DNA from: Parapedobacter pyrenivorans_A
Lineage (GTDB): Bacteria; Bacteroidota; Bacteroidia; Sphingobacteriales; Sphingobacteriaceae
Reading direction: 5' to 3'
Assembly (NCBI RefSeq): GCF_041925275.1
Contig: NZ_JBHEUZ010000001.1
Location: 520,365-584,364 of the forward strand
DNA length: 64,000 nucleotides
In this document: positions 44,269 through 51,221 of the stretch, one piece after another
Numbering within the stretch: position 1 is the first letter of the stretch
Layout: the number at the start of each line of letters is the position of its first letter
Notes under the pieces: model-generated
The model's input: only the letters and a program-made list of their open reading frames with translations
What the model was told of the DNA's origin: nothing
The model's database searches: none
Position numbers and translations under genes: made by a program

Positions 44269-44565
44269 TTATGTATCTCCACCCAAATACACCGTCAAAT
44301 AATCAACATTCATTTTTTTATTGATGACTAGGGCTGCCGCTTCCTCCGCTAAGTTTTGGTAGCTAATTGAAGGTCTAGTTGAGAAAATCCTTTCGGCTTC
44401 CCGCCACCAATCTTCTCGGTCAATATCCCTAAACTCGCGGTTAGCCGTTTCTATAAAGACCACGGACTCAGTACTATTAAAATTAATCTTTCGGGTCATC
44501 GAATTCATTGCAATGTCCCACGCGATTTCAAGTGTCTCTTTTTTACTTCTATTCCTACGAGCCAT
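44269..44565 (-). CDS. Unknown 98-residue protein of the ImmA-led operon
   Basis: A 98-residue protein with a basic N terminus (MARRNRSKKETLEIAWDIAM) and an aromatic/acidic middle (REFRDIDREDWWREAER). No domain is recognised. It lies 21 bp upstream of the 2-TM gene and 34 bp downstream of the 182-residue gene, so membership of the same operon is likely. Function unknown. Confidence 0.6.
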   Translation of the reverse strand: MARRNRSKKETLEIAWDIAMNSMTRKINFNSTESVVFIETANREFRDIDREDWWREAERIFSTRPSISYQNLAEEAAALVINKKMNVDYLTVYLGGDT

Positions 44566-44599
44566 GTGAATGAGATATTTGTACCCCTGCCTATGAAGA

Positions 44600-45148
44600 C
44601 TAATTCTCCGCCAATTTCAACATCGCATTCGCTACACCCCTTACGCTATCGTCATACTCTTCATGACCATAGCCATGCTTCTCGTTCAGCATATAAAACG
44701 CCTTGTACAATTCAAATGGATTCTGTGAACCACCGACCCACGTTATCACAATCTCAAGAATCTCATTCATTATCGGTTGAAACGTCATCCGGCCATCCGA
44801 CCCGCGTACGCCACCCCCGTCGGACTTACGTTTTCCCAGATTCAGGAAAATGTTCTTTTCATCATAGATGATGCCGCGCATCTCCTTGTAATCCTCACCC
44901 TTCGGCAGGTGGTCCATCAGTAGCTTGCGGATTCCCTTGTAATAGATGTTGTACTTCTCTTCGGGATTATCGAGTTGTTTACCAACAAGTTCGCGTAACT
45001 CGTCAATTTCCTTGAGCGTTCCGGTTTCATCAGAAATGGTTAGTTGCTTGCCTTTCTTTTCGTGGGCACGCCGCAATAACTCCAGCCGTTCGACATCTGC
45101 ATCGGTAAGCTGCTGTTCCTGTTTGGTTTTCTTATTAATTTCTTCCAT
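44600..45148 (-). CDS. Unknown 182-residue protein of the ImmA-led operon
   Basis: A soluble, charged 182-residue protein. The N terminus is highly helical (KTKQEQQLTDADVERLELLR) and the C-terminal half has LRELVGKQL, KRKSDGGGVRGSDGRMTFQP and HGYGHEEYDDSVRGVANAML. No family recognised. Encoded 9 bp after the ImmA/IrrE-type gene, so probably regulated or cleaved by it (inference). Confidence 0.6.
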   Translation of the reverse strand: MEEINKKTKQEQQLTDADVERLELLRRAHEKKGKQLTISDETGTLKEIDELRELVGKQLDNPEEKYNIYYKGIRKLLMDHLPKGEDYKEMRGIIYDEKNIFLNLGKRKSDGGGVRGSDGRMTFQPIMNEILEIVITWVGGSQNPFELYKAFYMLNEKHGYGHEEYDDSVRGVANAMLKLAEN

Positions 45149-45157
45149 AATGATAGG

Positions 45158-46351
45158 TTATACGATTTCAAATACGGCTTTTATCCGGTCGCTCGCGACC
45201 TTGATGTTCTCTTCATTCCACGACACGGGATTGAGTTTATTCACGGCGGCCCTGCAATCGGGATAATGTTCTTTAAAAGCGGCAAAGAAATTTTTGCCGT
45301 AGAGATGGTCTTGGTACCAGGAATAGAAAGAATAAACCAACGAGGCATGGATTTCATTTTCCTTGGCGAACCGCTCCACGACATAAGGGTTTTTAATATA
45401 ATTCTTGATGTAGTGAAAGCTTTCTATCGGCATAAAATAATCCCGTGCAAAACCATTGGCTTTCTCCTCAATCAGGAACAAATCCTCATCATCCGACAGG
45501 TGGTAGGTGTTTGATTTTACCGTGTCATAATCGAACAATACGTGGTGCAACTCGTGCAACAGCGTGAACCAGAGCGTGGGATACCGCTTTAAGTAATCGG
45601 TAATCACAATACATGGCTTATCATTAACGATAAATGTGGCTCCGCGTACATGGGTAGTGGAGAGGTAGTCCTGAAAGATAACCGTTACGCCGATGTTATA
45701 AAGTGCTCTACAAACGGTGTACAATCCATTATTTACATCCTGGCTGTAGGGTTTCATATTGGCAATGGTATCCTTTAAACGCTCGCGATTGTAAGCGTTG
45801 GGGTTGCTGACCAACTCGAAAGTCCGATAAGCCGACCGAACCCAAAAATCTTTCATCTTGTCTGAAAACTGGCGCTTGGACCGGCTATACAGTGGTTCTG
45901 TTGAGTGCTCTTCAAACTCGCGAATTGATTCGTAGCCAAAGTAAGCCAGTGCTTTATTGACAAGTTGGCTCACATCGTCGTCGTTGTCAAAAAAACCAAT
46001 CTTCGTCAATGCCTTCACATCGAAATTCTTCATTAAGAATTTCAGCTTTCTGGCCCTGTCAATGGCTCCGATATTTTCGGGGTTCTGATTCCGCAGCACC
46101 ATTTTGATAAACTCGTCCACATCGACATCCAAAAATTCGGCGATCTTAACGACGTGGATAAGGTTTGGCTGCTTAGCCGACCCTTCCATGATATCTTCAA
46201 ATACGTCTTTATCAATATTAAGGAGCTTCAGCGCCTTGGTCTTGGTAATGCCGTATTCTGATATTTTTTCTTCAAAAAGCCCCCGGATATCAAAAGACGC
46301 ATCTTCATCAAACAGTTCCTTTAATAACTTATCGACATCGATATTCTTCAT
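45158..46351 (-). CDS. HTH-ImmA/IrrE-family metallopeptidase
   Basis: A 397-residue protein: N-terminal DNA-binding helices (about 25-100; ITKTKALKLLNIDKDVF, IAEFLDVDVDEF) and a C-terminal ImmA/IrrE domain (about 215-390) with zinc motif HELHH in LLHELHHVLFDY and the downstream Glu in EEKANGFARDY. ImmA-type peptidases cleave repressors on damage or infection signals. It starts the five-gene minus-strand operon, about 15 bp downstream of a predicted start site, with a 16-bp palindrome beyond the promoter. Confidence 0.87.
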   Translation of the reverse strand: MKNIDVDKLLKELFDEDASFDIRGLFEEKISEYGITKTKALKLLNIDKDVFEDIMEGSAKQPNLIHVVKIAEFLDVDVDEFIKMVLRNQNPENIGAIDRARKLKFLMKNFDVKALTKIGFFDNDDDVSQLVNKALAYFGYESIREFEEHSTEPLYSRSKRQFSDKMKDFWVRSAYRTFELVSNPNAYNRERLKDTIANMKPYSQDVNNGLYTVCRALYNIGVTVIFQDYLSTTHVRGATFIVNDKPCIVITDYLKRYPTLWFTLLHELHHVLFDYDTVKSNTYHLSDDEDLFLIEEKANGFARDYFMPIESFHYIKNYIKNPYVVERFAKENEIHASLVYSFYSWYQDHLYGKNFFAAFKEHYPDCRAAVNKLNPVSWNEENIKVASDRIKAVFEIV

Positions 46352-46371
46352 ATAAAAAAGAATTTACCCGT

Positions 46372-46423
46372 CAAATATAGGCAATAATGATTTATAAATA
46401 AAAAATAGAGGGTAATTACCCTC
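46372..46423 (-). promoter_or_regulatory. Promoter and palindromic operator of the ImmA-led operon
   Basis: On the minus strand TATATTTG (46372-46379) matches the -7 consensus TAnnTTTG. A perfect 16-bp palindrome, GAGGGTAATTACCCTC (46408-46423), lies about 45 bp upstream of the start site. The HTH of the ImmA/IrrE protein is a candidate binder. Confidence 0.6.
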
Positions 46424-46543
46424 ATTATAAAAATAAAATATTCAATCAATTATTTTGCTCGTCCATTTGATCTTCAAGTGCGATATTTATCAATTTATCC
46501 ACTGGTCAACCTGGGCGGCTCCGGTTTAGCAGCTGTCGTCAAT

Positions 46544-47383
46544 TCACTTAATCCACACATTAAATTTATGAAATGTTGTGTCTATATTTTTAGCAGCCTC
46601 CATAAGAAGCTTGAAATTATGCAAAACGGATTTCATTTCATCTCCATATTCCCTTATTATTATCTCTTTCTTCTTTTCATCATTTTCTTCCATATGGTAG
46701 TCAGACACTAGCGTATTTTGCATAAGTCTTTGGTCGTACTCCTTATAAAGATACTCTTCATATAGTTCATAAATGTTAGGATATTTCCTAATAATAGAAA
46801 TCGTTCTATTAACTATCTGCTTATACTCGTAGCTCAAGTTTGAAGTGTGGATTTTAAACAGATATTCCTTCTCATTATCTTCTAATAGCATGTTAGAAAG
46901 CAATTTTTTATAAAATTCATTCTCATAATCCAGCAGTACCAAAAACCTTAATATCGCATCATATGACTTAAATAAGCGATTGACAGAAATGATGTTCGAG
47001 CAATATTTTATAAAATCTTCTTTGGTAGCTTTAAGTTTATCTTTTGAGAGTGATACTTGCCTGTATATTATATCTACCGACCTATTAAACTGAACATCTT
47101 TGTTGTTTTGCTCTATTTCCCTTTGTTGGAATTCGATTTGAATATTTTGGATTCTTATTTGTTCTCTCTGAGCCTTATAAGCTTGAATAACATAAAAAAC
47201 TGTTCCTAAAGACAATACTAAGCCGCTAATCCCAGTAACTACCTCAAACGCTCCTATCGCTTTATCATCAGCTTTCGCAATAAATACCGATACACCTACC
47301 GCATACACTATCATTAACACTATAAATACTAATGCGAGTATTATTACATCATCGTAATACCAACTTTTTTTGTTTTTATTCAT
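46544..47383 (-). CDS. Membrane-anchored coiled-coil protein, unknown
   Basis: About 279 residues starting at 47383 (MNKNKKSWYYDD). Two spans (ILALVFIVLMIVYAVGVSVF and VVTGISGLVLSLGTVFYVI) precede a coiled coil (QREQIRIQNIQIEFQQREIE) and a helical C-terminal half. The topology is that of membrane effectors or abortive-infection candidates, but no family is assigned. The gene is strongly AT-rich relative to the left half of the window, in line with transfer. Confidence 0.65.
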   Translation of the reverse strand: MNKNKKSWYYDDVIILALVFIVLMIVYAVGVSVFIAKADDKAIGAFEVVTGISGLVLSLGTVFYVIQAYKAQREQIRIQNIQIEFQQREIEQNNKDVQFNRSVDIIYRQVSLSKDKLKATKEDFIKYCSNIISVNRLFKSYDAILRFLVLLDYENEFYKKLLSNMLLEDNEKEYLFKIHTSNLSYEYKQIVNRTISIIRKYPNIYELYEEYLYKEYDQRLMQNTLVSDYHMEENDEKKKEIIIREYGDEMKSVLHNFKLLMEAAKNIDTTFHKFNVWIK

Positions 47384-47683
47384 ACGGATCAATTGAAAAT
47401 AGGTGGTTTTTTTGCGAGAAATATCATTACCAAATAAACAACCTATGCCATTCTCAGAGAAGGTTATCGAGACGAATTTTATTATTGTATTTCTGTTTGT
47501 CTCAGCTTGGGCCTTTTTAGCGTATAACGGTCGTGATGCTGCAAATTACAACATCGCTTTCAATTTTGCAAATGGTGGCTAAAAATAAACACGATGATAA
47601 GAGAAGTAAACCTTGTCCGCTGTATTCAACAAGCTTATCCGTTTCCAGCGAAACCCGGCGTATGATCCGAATGCGTAAATCCA

Positions 47684-47714
47684 TTGGTTGTTACGATAAT
47701 ATTCCATAACTTTG
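47684..47714 (+). promoter_or_regulatory. Bacteroidota promoter, probably leaderless, for the TA pair
   Basis: TTG at 47684, about 20 bp spacer, and a perfect -7 element TAACTTTG (47707-47714). The antitoxin ATG begins at 47719, so the transcript would start at or next to the start codon. Confidence 0.6.
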
Positions 47715-47718
47715 TATT

Positions 47719-47943
47719 ATGGCTTTATTAACCATCAAAGTTCCGCAAAACGCCAAATCCCGCATCACCGAGTTTGTGAAGGAACTTGGCGGCGAGATTA
47801 TTTCCGTGAAACGGGAGTCATCAGATGCCAAGAAAGAAGTGCTGTTGAAGGAAATAGAACAAGGTTTAAGCGAGGTAAAGCAGATACGTGCGGGAAAAAC
47901 CAAATCCTACACCATGGCTGACCTGTTACGTGAAGAACAATAA
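47719..47943 (+). CDS. Antitoxin of ParE/RelE-type TA pair
   Basis: A 74-residue protein; N-terminal strand-helix motif (ALLTIKVPQNAKSRITEFVK) and an acidic helical C terminus (LLKEIEQGLSEVKQIRAGK, YTMADLLREEQ). It resembles short Bacteroidota antitoxins encoded just before RelE/ParE-type toxins. The toxin frame starts inside its last codons. It probably represses its own promoter, as usual for type II antitoxins. Confidence 0.75.
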   Translation: MALLTIKVPQNAKSRITEFVKELGGEIISVKRESSDAKKEVLLKEIEQGLSEVKQIRAGKTKSYTMADLLREEQ

Positions 47944-48271
47944 AATACACCTAACCCCCTATTTTTACAAAAAAGCAAAACGGCTGCTGAAAAAATACAA
48001 GACACTTGGCGAAAGCCTTGCTGCCCTGGAAGGCGATTTGCTTGAAAACCCGCAGATTGGGAACAGCTATGGTGCCAACATCTACAAGGTGCGGATAGCC
48101 GACGCATCGAAAGGAACTGGAAAAAGCGGTGGGTTTAGGGTAATCACCTACTTGGTGAAAGAGTCGGAAGATGGCACCGATATTTATCTCATTACCATCT
48201 TCGACAAATCTGAGGAAGCGTCCATCAAAAAGGAAGATGTTATCAAGATTATAAAATCGCTGGATATATAG
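47930..48271 (+). CDS. RelE/ParE-superfamily toxin
   Basis: A GTG start at 47930, overlapping the antitoxin end by 14 bp, gives about 113 residues. The fold is typical: LTPYFYKKAKRLLKKYKTLG, IYKVRIADASKGTGKSGGFR and YLITIFDKSEEASIKKEDV. The two central strands and the basic helix fit a HigB/RelE-like mRNA interferase. An ATG further upstream at 47888 lies out of frame inside the antitoxin and is less likely. Confidence 0.78.
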   Translation: MKNNKIHLTPYFYKKAKRLLKKYKTLGESLAALEGDLLENPQIGNSYGANIYKVRIADASKGTGKSGGFRVITYLVKESEDGTDIYLITIFDKSEEASIKKEDVIKIIKSLDI

Positions 48272-48287
48272 AAAGCGTAGAATTACT

Positions 48288-48462
48288 TTGGTATCCAAAT
48301 CGACGTGGTCTGTAAACGAAATGAAAGGTGATTTGGAGTTTTTGGTGCCGTAGTTGCTCGCAACATCGTGCTCTTTTTCCTTATCACCATCGGAGAGTAC
48401 GACTAGAACGTCATAGTCACTGATATAGGAATACGTGGCGCCCGTCTCCTCATATTCGGTAA
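48288..48462 (-). pseudogene. Fragment of an MNT-type nucleotidyltransferase
   Basis: The minus strand reads EETGATYSYISDYDVLVVLS followed by DGDKEKEHDV, matching SYISDYDLLIVLSDD of the NTase-HEPN gene at 42.0-42.9 kb. There is no start, no HEPN part and no open frame of useful length, so it is a relic. Confidence 0.65.
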
Positions 48463-48535
48463 GAAATATCGGTTTGATCAGAAAGAAGCTGCGGGGTGAG
48501 TGACTTCGCTATCCAAATATCGGGGTCTTGATTTG

Positions 48536-48973
48536 CTATTTTACAATCTTTTCAATTGAGGCCTCGTCCACTTTCAGCCATCTTAATATTTTCTTTGCGG
48601 TGGGTTTGTCCGTTTTTATCGCCTCGTCGAATTCGTCCATTAGTCCGCTTGCCCAAAGCCGTTCGTTAACGGTCATTCCTGAGAGGCCTTCGATTTGTTG
48701 GATACGGAAAAAAGCCTGTTCCTCCATCAGTTTGTCGTACACATATTCACAGGCATCATTTTCAGTCGCAAATATACGCACCGAATGCTTTTCGCCACGC
48801 TCCCTGAAGTATGTCTCGTATTGGACGGTGTATCGCCCTGCATACATGGTTAGCGCAATTTTGTCATTATCATCTGTCGAACCATAAAGCCCATGAAGGT
48901 AATATCGATCAGCCGGAATGCCTTTTTCTTTTAAGCGAGTGTGCAGGTTAGCTAACGTCATATCCGTTTCCAT
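48536..48973 (-). CDS. Putative immunity-like protein
   Basis: A 145-residue soluble acidic protein: ADRYYLHGLYGSTDDNDKIA, YAGRYTVQYETYFRERGEK, ENDACEYVYDKLMEE, then a helical tail. The pattern of a short strand-rich N half with EACEY-like helix resembles immunity proteins against polymorphic toxins. A neighbouring fragment with CPKCGIDSV is another immunity-cluster type sequence. Function is inference; no toxin gene is adjacent. Confidence 0.55.
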   Translation of the reverse strand: METDMTLANLHTRLKEKGIPADRYYLHGLYGSTDDNDKIALTMYAGRYTVQYETYFRERGEKHSVRIFATENDACEYVYDKLMEEQAFFRIQQIEGLSGMTVNERLWASGLMDEFDEAIKTDKPTAKKILRWLKVDEASIEKIVK

Positions 48974-48977
48974 TTGT

Positions 48978-49127
48978 TCATCCGAACCAAAAGATGTTCA
49001 TTTCGCCCAAGAACGCTTTGTCATTAATGGGCAATTCCTCACCTAAAACGGAATCAATACCACATTTTGGACAGACAGCGGTTTGTCCGCCACTAGGCTC
49101 TTCTATCCACTCTGTAATTTCCTCCAG
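48978..49127 (-). pseudogene. C-terminal fragment of a CPxCG-type protein
   Basis: Minus-strand codons directly after the HicB stop read ITEWIEEPSGGQTAVCPKCG and then IDSVLGEELPI to a TGA at 48978. No start codon is present. It is the tail of a Cys-containing family often found near toxin-immunity genes, in frame with hicB but separated by its stop. Confidence 0.55.
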
Positions 49128-49529
49128 CTAAACCAGCTCTACGGATTGCAATTCCACCGCCAGCTTATGAAGACCATCTTCAATTTTTCTTAACTGTGGT
49201 TGTCGAGGTTTTTTCAAACCAGTAGAATAATGCTGCAACTGACGCTGATTGATACCCGTTATTTTCTCTAAAGCGGCATTAGTAAATATACCCTTATAAT
49301 AATTTAAAAAGCTTTCAGCATCAAAATGATAAACGATACTGTAATCCCCTTTAAGAAGTGAGGGGATATTATCTGGGGTGTTATATTCTTTCAATAATGC
49401 GATGCTATCCAATATGGATTGCTTTGCTTCTTCCACAGTATCCCCACCCCCATAAATGCCCGGAACATTCTCCGCATAAGCACTAAACATATCAGCACTC
49501 CGCTCAATGATAATTTTCAGTGTTTTCAT
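49128..49529 (-). CDS. hicB: HicB-family antitoxin with HTH
   Basis: A 133-residue antitoxin. The N-terminal HicB fold (KIIIERSADMFSAYAENVPG, GGGDTVEEAKQSILDSI) has the decayed-RNase-H-like strands, and a C-terminal HTH (ALEKITGINQRQLQHYSTGL) would bind DNA. It neutralises HicA, whose gene lies 40 bp upstream. The promoter with an overlapping palindrome upstream of hicA fits autorepression. Confidence 0.85.
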   Translation of the reverse strand: MKTLKIIIERSADMFSAYAENVPGIYGGGDTVEEAKQSILDSIALLKEYNTPDNIPSLLKGDYSIVYHFDAESFLNYYKGIFTNAALEKITGINQRQLQHYSTGLKKPRQPQLRKIEDGLHKLAVELQSVELV

Positions 49530-49569
49530 ATTATAAAAATACGATGTGTCACGAATAAGGATATGGGGA

Positions 49570-49740
49570 TTATTTCAGCCCCAAATCCTTAATGATTTTT
49601 CTACGGAGACCTTCTCCCATTTCCTTGTTACCATGATACGGAACGGGATAAGTCCTCCCATAAATGTAATGACTACCACTGGTACGGATATGAATCCAGC
49701 CATTCTTCCGCAGAAACCGATGGAACTCGCTCGATTTCAT
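49570..49740 (-). CDS. hicA: HicA-family mRNA interferase toxin
   Basis: A 56-residue protein. It has the dsRNA-binding-like HicA pattern: MKSSEFHRFLRKNGWIHIRT, catalytic His in TSGSHYIYG, then VPYHGNKEMGEGLRRKIIKD. Length is normal for HicA. It lies directly upstream of hicB in the same direction, the classical order. The toxin cleaves mRNA when HicB is lost. Confidence 0.88.
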   Translation of the reverse strand: MKSSEFHRFLRKNGWIHIRTSGSHYIYGRTYPVPYHGNKEMGEGLRRKIIKDLGLK

Positions 49741-49807
49741 AAGGAATCAAATTTAAGTGTGGACAAATATTTAGCCTCAATAATTTGCGCCACTCCTTGT
49801 ACCATCA

Positions 49808-49835
49808 GAGAGACAAAGGTAGTAAAAATACTACC
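49808..49835 (-). promoter_or_regulatory. hicAB promoter with overlapping palindrome
   Basis: Minus-strand TACCTTTG (49814-49821) matches the -7 box. It overlaps an 18-bp inverted repeat GGTAGTA-AAAA-TACTACC (49818-49835), an arrangement expected for HicB autorepression. Confidence 0.65.
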
Positions 49836-50211
49836 AAACAAACAAGGATTATTTTACTTTTTAGGCGTTCTTTGGGGTTCTCGGTTCAGAGATTGTGTGA
49901 TAAAATAGTAATTTAAAGGAATTTTGGATCTAGGATGACACCGTTCATCTAAATTTCCTACCCACTCCATTAGTGATTTATCAGGTCTTTCCATTCCCTG
50001 CAGCGACTTTAGGCCACGTCCTATTTGATACACGTAACATGGTACAGTATGAACCGTCCCTGTCACTTTAGATTCGGCCCAAAACAAGCCTGTTGTAATC
50101 GGTAAATAAGAATACACAACTTTTGGCAAATAAGAGTACACAATAATCGGCAACAATACCTACACAACTTCGGCAACAAACAGTGCAGAATGATTGCAGG
50201 CTGCTTCGGTG

Positions 50212-50243
50212 TTATTCACCCGGGGCATGCCCCGGGTGAATAA
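50212..50243. repeat. Perfect 32-bp palindrome upstream of istA
   Basis: Both halves match base for base, centred on GGGGCATGCCCC with arms reaching TTATTCACC/GGTGAATAA. It lies 31 bp before the transposase ATG and may act as a terminator that shields the transposase from outside transcription, or as an end-binding site. Confidence 0.9.
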
Positions 50244-50274
50244 AGCACCTTTGCGAAAAAAAGCGAAGGTTATC

Positions 50275-50655
50275 ATGAATCATTATCTGCAAAAAACTAT
50301 GTTGTACCATCTGATCCACCAGCTGTCCCGGGAAGGGCATTCCACCAGGTGGATATCGGAGCACTTCGGGCTGAACTGGCGTACGGTGAAGCGTTATCTA
50401 TCCATGGATGAGCGTACGTTCACCGAAGAGCTGGAGGGAGGCCGCACACGGGGGAAGGTGCTGGATCCCTATGAGGGGTTCGTCCGTGAGAAGCTGTCGC
50501 TGTATCCGGAGACCCCGGCCGCGCAGCTGCACGACTGGCTGAAGGAACACCATCGAGATTTTCCACACGTCAACCAGAAAACCGTTTTCAACTTCGTCCA
50601 GCACATCCGTGACAGATACAATATCCCGCGCAGCGGCGAGCCGGGGTTTTCTTGA
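50275..50655 (+). pseudogene. istA: Truncated IS21 IstA transposase
   Basis: 126 codons remain of a gene usually near 500. The N-terminal HTH (MLYHLIHQLSREGHSTRWIS, EHFGLNWRTVKRYLSMDE) is intact, but the catalytic rve/DDE domain is missing. The frame ends abruptly in GEPGFS, at the junction with tRNA-like sequence, and is certainly inactive. Confidence 0.85.
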
Positions 50656-50696
50656 TGTACTCAGGGAGAGACTCGAACTCTCACAGCTCGTACCTA
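50656..50696 (-). tRNA. tRNA-like 3' fragment (class II, perhaps Leu)
   Basis: Read on the minus strand, a perfect T arm GAGAG-TTCGAGT-CTCTC is followed by CCTGAGTACA, an acceptor 3' strand and CA-like end. The anticodon and D arms are absent. It directly abuts the truncated IS21 gene, so it may be an attachment-site remnant of an integrated element. Confidence 0.5.
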
Positions 50697-50942
50697 CTAA
50701 GGCTTACACACCTTACACGCCCCATAACCGTTCTTAACAGCCTCTTTCTTTGTCGTCTTGATCTGGCTTTTACTCAGATACCGGCACCCTGCCTTGTGGT
50801 ACTTCTCCCCTGTTTTGGTGATGTATACCGTGACATCCTTCTGCTCGGCGACCGTATAAGCGGCTGCCCTACCCTGCACATCCGAAGCCGCAGGCAGCAA
50901 TAGCCCGAAGACGAGAAAAAGGTAAAGGATACGCGTACGCAT
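50697..50942 (-). CDS. Small secreted Cys-rich protein (copy 1, intact)
   Basis: An 81-residue secreted protein with a signal peptide (ILYLFLVFGLLLPAASDVQG). The mature part has the motif TGEKYHKAGCRYLSKSQIKT and a C-terminal ACKVCKP, the pattern of a zinc-binding Ada-like/nuclease-associated domain (Cys, Cys-x2-Cys, His). Two other copies in this window (55.6 and 59.2 kb) are broken. It lies next to a dispersed repeat, and the pair appears to be a repeating unit. Function unknown. Confidence 0.75.
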   Translation of the reverse strand: MRTRILYLFLVFGLLLPAASDVQGRAAAYTVAEQKDVTVYITKTGEKYHKAGCRYLSKSQIKTTKKEAVKNGYGACKVCKP

Positions 50943-51034
50943 GATGGTTGGTGTTGGTTTCTTTATTAACGGTTAGCGGTTAGTGAATTCGGTTATTGAT
51001 TATACGATATTATTGATTTATTACTTGTTTTTCT

Positions 51035-51160
51035 TAGGCCTATTGGCTTATAATGGTCGTTATAACATGCAAGGTAAAACATCGGATTGAGAATAACAAA
51101 TTTTGATTACCCAAAGGTAACCGTAGGAATGGTGAGGGCATTACGGGAAACCGGAAACCT
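51035..51160. repeat. Dispersed repeat R1 (126 bp)
   Basis: Runs from TAGGCCTATTGGC to GGGAAACCGGAAACCT and is nearly identical to R2 (55686) and R3 (63204). It lies 93 bp upstream of the intact secreted Cys protein. The match ends sharply at CCGGAAA, where flanking sequences diverge. Confidence 0.85.
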
Positions 51161-51221
51161 AGAGTAAAATCCAAGAAGCCATTGTGCTTAGGGCGGTGAA
51201 ATACCCACTGTCGCCCCCCTA

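Larger units (their letters stand above)
50091..50655 (+). mobile_element. IS21-family fragment: left end and truncated transposase gene
   Basis: From about 50091 (TGTTGTAATC) subterminal repeats AAATAAGARTACACAA at 50104 and 50128 (24 bp apart) resemble IS21-type multiple ends. A 32-bp perfect palindrome follows, then the start of istA. The IS is cut at about 50650, with no istB and no right end. The 534 bp between hicA (49740) and the istA ATG hold only these and a doubtful minus-strand frame (49854-50156). Confidence 0.72.

Noticed and set aside
49854..50156. Minus-strand frame of 100 codons between hicA and the IS21 fragment
   Set aside because: It begins inside the IS21 subterminal repeats, has no family and a biased composition; most likely chance.
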